55,836 nucleotides of DNA from Chitinophagaceae bacterium (GTDB taxonomy: Bacteria > Bacteroidota > Bacteroidia > Chitinophagales > Chitinophagaceae). A program made the translations under genes and the position numbers. Below the pieces are notes generated by a model that saw nothing but the letters and a program-made list of their open reading frames with translations, did not search any database and was not told the DNA's origin. The DNA is taken from NCBI GenBank assembly GCA_024508725.1, contig JANINS010000001.1, positions 1 to 55,836 of the forward strand, written 5' to 3'. This document shows positions 51,571 through 55,836 of the stretch, one piece after another; within the stretch, counting starts at the first letter, position 1; each line of letters opens with the position of its first letter.

Positions 51571-53055
51571 TCATTGATCCTGCTGAACCCAAACACTTAC
51601 CGATCCGGGATCGCAATAAAATTCAGCAAAGCCTGACTCATCTATCGTTACGATCTCTTGTCTTTTCTGAAGCAGATCGATAAATGTTTTATTCGCATAC
51701 CGCTCACCGATCTCCATTTTCTTAATGCCTGCATCTCCATTGCTGAGCAACACCGCACACCCGTTATGTTCACCATCACCTTCTCTCGTCCATCCAATGC
51801 AATTGGGATGATCGAAATAATCACGCTGCAATCCGTAAGCATAATTACTTCGTGCCAGTAACAGTCCTTTAAGTTCTGTGATCTCCGGCATCCAGATCTC
51901 ATGTTCATTACCATCTCTTCCAATATCGGTGTAATGAGTTCCGAAAAGATCAGGATAAAAAATACAAGGATAACCATCCTGCCTTAGCAGTATCAATGCA
52001 TACGCCAATGGTTTAAACCACGGCTCCACAGGAGCTTCCAGCGATTGAAGTGGCTGTGTATCGTGATTTTCAACAATCGTAACGGCTTTTGTTGGAGCTG
52101 TAGATACAAGCGTATTGTTAAGAATGGTGCTCATATCATACGTATTACCTGCTGCAGAAGCCTGGTGTAAATTCAGGTGAAGTGCTGTATCAAACAAACT
52201 CATATTACCTTCAGTACTGTCGAGATACCTGTGCAAACGATCAATATCTCCCGGAGCCCAATACTCACCAACAGCAAATATCTCTTTCCCTGTTGCTGCT
52301 CTTAAACAACCCAGCCATTCGTTATAAAACTTTGGTGAGATGTGTTTTACTGCATCAAGTCTTACTCCATCAAAACCAATTTTGTCGTAATACCATTTTC
52401 CCCAGTTACATAATTCTTCTCTTACTGCAGGATTTCGAAATTCGATATCGTTATACATGAGGTAATCATAATTACCCATCTCATCATCAGGCAATTCTTC
52501 CCAATCATGTCCCCATTCATTCAATAAATTGAAAATATCTGTCTCACCGGTTAAATGATCATAATCTACACCGCTGAAACATTGATGATCCCAGATAAAC
52601 TCAGAATACTTACCCTGTCTTCCCGGAAAATAGAATTTAGTAAAGGCTTCTATTTCGTAAGGCTCGGATATGATCTCATTCCTGTTATGCGGATTTACTT
52701 TAACGGCCATCACCTTTTCGGTTTCGTCTCCTCCACCCTTGTGATTGAGTACTATATCAACGATCACTTGTACTGCTGCCTGTTGTAATGCCTTTACAGC
52801 ATTTATGTATTCTTCAACCGTTCCATATTTTGTTCGAACAGTATTTTTTTGATCAAATTCTCCAAGGTCGTATAGGTCATATACATCATACCCTGTGCTC
52901 ACACCACCGGCTGCAGCTTTAAAGGCCGGAGGCAACCATGCTGCTGTAATTCCCAACTCAGCAAGTTGAGGTGCCATTTCAGCCACTTGTTTCCAATATG
53001 TGCCATCGTCGGTAGTATACCAGTGAAAAAGCTGGATAGCAGTTCCGTTTTGCAT
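51571..53055 (-). CDS. Cytosolic alpha-amylase, GH13 (GH13_5-like)
   Basis: 494 residues, no signal peptide. GH13 catalytic triad D234 (GFDGVRLDAVKH), E264 (VGEYWAPGD) and D332 (VENHDTQP), plus the conserved DIVLNHKGGGDET (region I) and a calcium-site-like GDE..NP. The N-terminus MQNGTAIQLFHWYTTDDGTY and the long B-domain are typical of the cytosolic bacterial alpha-amylases of subfamily GH13_5. Reaction: endo-hydrolysis of alpha-1,4 bonds in starch, glycogen or malto-oligosaccharides. It probably serves internal glycogen or imported maltodextrin use; no Sus-like transporters are nearby. It converges with the M28 gene at a shared terminator. Confidence 0.96.
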   Translation of the reverse strand: MQNGTAIQLFHWYTTDDGTYWKQVAEMAPQLAELGITAAWLPPAFKAAAGGVSTGYDVYDLYDLGEFDQKNTVRTKYGTVEEYINAVKALQQAAVQVIVDIVLNHKGGGDETEKVMAVKVNPHNRNEIISEPYEIEAFTKFYFPGRQGKYSEFIWDHQCFSGVDYDHLTGETDIFNLLNEWGHDWEELPDDEMGNYDYLMYNDIEFRNPAVREELCNWGKWYYDKIGFDGVRLDAVKHISPKFYNEWLGCLRAATGKEIFAVGEYWAPGDIDRLHRYLDSTEGNMSLFDTALHLNLHQASAAGNTYDMSTILNNTLVSTAPTKAVTIVENHDTQPLQSLEAPVEPWFKPLAYALILLRQDGYPCIFYPDLFGTHYTDIGRDGNEHEIWMPEITELKGLLLARSNYAYGLQRDYFDHPNCIGWTREGDGEHNGCAVLLSNGDAGIKKMEIGERYANKTFIDLLQKRQEIVTIDESGFAEFYCDPGSVSVWVQQDQ

Positions 53056-53299
53056 AAAATAGTTTAAAGCCGTTTAATGACAATTGGAATGCCAACATCC
53101 ATTAGCGAAAATGCAAGGTCATGACTTACAACCAGCTAAGAAGAGATGGCTCAAGTGGAAACAATATCCGCAAAAACAGGCAAATTCATGTCGATAAAAA
53201 TTATTGAAGAGAGCAGTGAATAAACTTTTCGATTTTTATATTTTACCTGTCTTTATCCTATATATTTATAGCTGACTTCACTAAAACTAAGGCCTGCAC

Positions 53300-55836
53300 A
53301 TGAAAAGATTGCTACTCCTTGCTACCTATGTCGTTTGCTGTTTTGTGCAAACAAATGAATTAAAAGCTCAAAATTCCCGCAAAATCCAGCTTCAGACTGA
53401 CAGCTCGCTTTTTGCACTGGAAAAACGGTATTTGCATACTCCTGTAACAAAGATCACTATGCAGAATGGTGATGTGTTTTTGCAAAGAGATATGAACGAT
53501 TACCTGGGAGCTACTGTTTTTAAAAACAGGAATGCCGTACCCCAGGATGTTGATTTTGGGGATGATCACAACAGCCAGGAACTTGCAAGTTTCCTGAATC
53601 GTCCGCATCCAAACGTAAACACCTTAACCAGGTATTTTAACGATGCTGCCGCAGAATTCGCAGTGCCCGCTAACTTATTAATGGCTACAGCACAGGTGCA
53701 AAGTAACTGGGCACAGGTTTCGGCATCGATGTATGGATCATGGGGCATTATGGGAATCATCGAAAACCCTTTCATACAACAGATCAGCCAGGCTGCCGGA
53801 ATACTGAAGGTAAGTGTCGGCGAAATTCAAAACGATCCAAGAACAAACATCCGGGCAGCCGCAGCTTTGCTGAAATATTACCAGGGTAACAAGCCTTCAT
53901 CAACTCCTGAAGAATGGTTTGATGCAGTAAGATCGCTTACAGGACTTACTGATGAAGCCATGAAAACTGATCTTGCTTTACGAATTTATGATGTGCTAAA
54001 GAAAGGTAACAAGAGTATTACACTTTGGGGAGAGATCATCAATCTTAGCCCTACTTCAGTGTTTTTACCAAAATCAATCACCGAACCGGATGTTAACACT
54101 GCAGGCAGGTCAAATGCAACAGTGGATTATCCCAATGCAGTTTCGAATTTTACAACCTGCAATTATAATAATCGTCCGGCCGGAAGTGTGATCAAATATT
54201 ATTTCATCCACTACATTGCCACCGGAACTTACCAGGGTTCTATCAGTTGGTTTAAAAACTGTACTTCACAGGTTAGTGCACATTATGTGATCAGGAATAA
54301 TGATGGTGAGGTGAGCCAGGTAGTACAGGAAGATCAGAGAGCATGGTCACAAGGAGTAACAACGTATAACGATCTTGGAATTGGTGTTGAGCATGAAGTA
54401 CTCGCTACCAATCTTGCAATGTGGGATAGCGATCCAATGTTAACGGCAGCTGCAAATCTTTGCATTAATGTGTGCAACAGAAGAGCCATTCCAAAAACAA
54501 GAAGAGTGAATAATGGAGATGCAGGTATTTATGGTCATAGCGATGTGAGGGCTACAGATTGTCCAAACATGACACCAACCAGATGGAATAATTTTCTTAC
54601 ACGCTTGAATACAGTAAATGCTTCAGCTCCTACATTGTATAGCATTACCAATTCAGGTAGCGGAACTCAGGTTACGGCAACATGGAAAGCCAATATCGAA
54701 CCTACACTAGTGGGATATCGTTTATATTATGCTACCAATGATGCACTTAACAACTGGGCTTTAGCAGCAGATGAAACTACATTGACTGCAGCAACAACAT
54801 CAGTAACATTGAATGCAACACAGTTCGTTGTTCAGCCTGCACAGGATGTTTATCATTTTAAATTGACAGCCGTTGTAAGTAACGGCACCAACCCGGTAGT
54901 AGAAAGTAGTGGAAGTGATATTTATTCGAGATCGTCCAATACGGCTGGGCCTACTGTTTTGATCGTTGATGGGTTCGACCGTACATCGGGTTCTTATACT
55001 GCTTCAACACATCCTTTTGTAACAAGTTATTTCAAGGCTTTACGCAACAAGGCAAACCTGCAGATCAGCAGTGTAGCCAATGAGAAAGTAGAAGATGGAA
55101 CTGTTCAACTTGGTAATTACAATATTGTTGTTTGGTTTGTGGGAGATGAATCAAGTGCGAATGTTGTTTTGTCTGCAGCAGAAAAAAATGCAATAAAAGC
55201 TTATCTCGATGGTGGCGGAAAATTCTTCTTTTCCGGTTCTGAAGCTGCTTATAATATTGGAAGATCTGCATCTGCTGCATACGATGCTTCGTTCATGAAT
55301 AACTATCTTAAGTCAACTTATGTTGCAGATGGATCGGTAACATTCACACCTGCATCGGGAGTTGCTGCTTCACCATTTGCCGGGATAACCATTCCTTTTG
55401 GCATTGTGTATCCTGAAGATTTCCCTGATGCGATCTCTCCTGTTCCCGGAGCTGTAAGCATCATGAGTTATAGTGTTTCACCCAATTTAGCAGGTGTTGC
55501 TTACTCCGGAACATTTGGAGCCGGAACAACACCCGGCGCTGTAGTTTTCTTATCATACACATTAGAAACTGCTGCAGATTCTTCGATGGTGATCGCAATG
55601 GGAAAAACGCTTGAATATTTCGGTGTAAGCACCTTTACGATCGCTACAGCCAATGATGATGCCGCCACTGCACAAACAGCTTCTGCTAAACGAATCAATG
55701 TAATAGCGAACGATTATAACAATGGTGTAGCCATCAATCCATCAACTCTTGTTATTACTACACTTCCCGCTAATGGTTCTGTTACGAAAGACAATAATGG
55801 AAATGTTACTTATATCTCAAATACCGGTTTTTCAGG
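53300..55836 (+). CDS. Large secreted N-acetylmuramoyl-L-alanine amidase with lysozyme-like, FN3 and cadherin-like domains (3' end missing)
   Basis: ATG 53300 opens a frame that runs off the window, about 845 visible residues. Signal peptide (MKRLLLLATYVVCCFVQTNE...LKAQ). A lysozyme/transglycosylase-like helical region follows (about 110-200; PANLLMATAQVQSNWAQVSA, then GSWGIMGII). The amidase domain spans about 270-415: IKYYFIHYIATGTYQGS (Zn His, without the usual second His), AHYVIRNNDGEVSQVV, and IYGHSDVRATDCPN (Zn His and Cys). Then a FN3-like module (about 430-540), an unusual glutamine-amidotransferase-like fold segment (VLIVDGFDRT ... NIVVWFVGDESS ... FFFSGSEAAYN) and the start of a cadherin-like/Big_9 module (VIANDYNNG). 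Such proteins hydrolyse peptidoglycan outside the cell, perhaps of prey or competing bacteria. A T9SS tail is expected beyond the edge. Confidence 0.92.
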   Translation, partial: MKRLLLLATYVVCCFVQTNELKAQNSRKIQLQTDSSLFALEKRYLHTPVTKITMQNGDVFLQRDMNDYLGATVFKNRNAVPQDVDFGDDHNSQELASFLNRPHPNVNTLTRYFNDAAAEFAVPANLLMATAQVQSNWAQVSASMYGSWGIMGIIENPFIQQISQAAGILKVSVGEIQNDPRTNIRAAAALLKYYQGNKPSSTPEEWFDAVRSLTGLTDEAMKTDLALRIYDVLKKGNKSITLWGEIINLSPTSVFLPKSITEPDVNTAGRSNATVDYPNAVSNFTTCNYNNRPAGSVIKYYFIHYIATGTYQGSISWFKNCTSQVSAHYVIRNNDGEVSQVVQEDQRAWSQGVTTYNDLGIGVEHEVLATNLAMWDSDPMLTAAANLCINVCNRRAIPKTRRVNNGDAGIYGHSDVRATDCPNMTPTRWNNFLTRLNTVNASAPTLYSITNSGSGTQVTATWKANIEPTLVGYRLYYATNDALNNWALAADETTLTAATTSVTLNATQFVVQPAQDVYHFKLTAVVSNGTNPVVESSGSDIYSRSSNTAGPTVLIVDGFDRTSGSYTASTHPFVTSYFKALRNKANLQISSVANEKVEDGTVQLGNYNIVVWFVGDESSANVVLSAAEKNAIKAYLDGGGKFFFSGSEAAYNIGRSASAAYDASFMNNYLKSTYVADGSVTFTPASGVAASPFAGITIPFGIVYPEDFPDAISPVPGAVSIMSYSVSPNLAGVAYSGTFGAGTTPGAVVFLSYTLETAADSSMVIAMGKTLEYFGVSTFTIATANDDAATAQTASAKRINVIANDYNNGVAINPSTLVITTLPANGSVTKDNNGNVTYISNTGFS

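Overview
The window reads as chromosome of a Bacteroidota bacterium, most likely order Chitinophagales / family Chitinophagaceae. Support: many secreted proteins end in type IX secretion (T9SS) type A sorting domains; HYR, WG, Reg_prop/Y_Y_Y and ELWxxDGT-type repeat families are common in this phylum; there is a PID-CTERM-like small protein; recognisable Shine-Dalgarno sequences are rare; and one start is preceded by a TAnnTTTG-type -7 box (26043). No rRNA, tRNA, CRISPR array or replication origin was seen. Both window edges cut through giant secreted-protein genes.

Layout. 1-5676 (minus): a truncated giant adhesin/lectin protein (two LamG domains, thrombospondin-3 repeats, HYR modules carrying a nested C-type lectin and a nested SUEL-type lectin) and a small secreted partner upstream. 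6174-10926: an accessory patch of short unrelated genes (small membrane proteins, DUF2809, CPBP protease, LemA-like protein, lipoprotein, XRE regulator) separated by inverted-repeat elements that resemble integron attC sites, plus an exact 28-bp repeat in front of two of the genes and about 1 kb of repeat-rich DNA without convincing genes. 11433-17400 (minus): an N-terminal-OmpA protein and a Gly-rich T9SS protein, each with a related 34-bp repeat in its 3' flank. 17500-20526: an IS3-type transposase remnant next to a TPR histidine kinase / NarL-type regulator pair. 20597-28787: T9SS and WG/beta-helix secreted proteins with small housekeeping-like genes (NTF2-like, YbjQ-like, DinB). 29627-38259 (minus): a LytTR regulator, a two-component propeller kinase, a PID-CTERM-like small protein and a 1.46-kresidue propeller-repeat T9SS protein. 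38673-45346: a TPR protein, a universal stress protein, an OmpR/HK pair and a hybrid kinase, with matching 11-bp-spaced direct repeats in two promoter regions. 45351-55836: DUF72, a beta-helix lipoprotein, a nucleoid-associated protein, two N-acetylmuramoyl-L-alanine amidases (the second multi-domain and cut by the window edge), an M28 peptidase and a GH13 alpha-amylase.

How they fit together. The window alternates large exported proteins (adhesion, carbohydrate binding, cell-wall cleavage, peptide and starch breakdown) with four sensory histidine kinases of four different architectures. This suits a surface-associated polymer degrader that tunes its exported proteins to the environment. The most unusual parts are the cassette-like patch at 6.2-10.9 kb, the lectin domains nested inside HYR modules, and the shared operator-like repeats linking the universal stress protein promoter with the OmpR/hybrid-kinase intergenic region.
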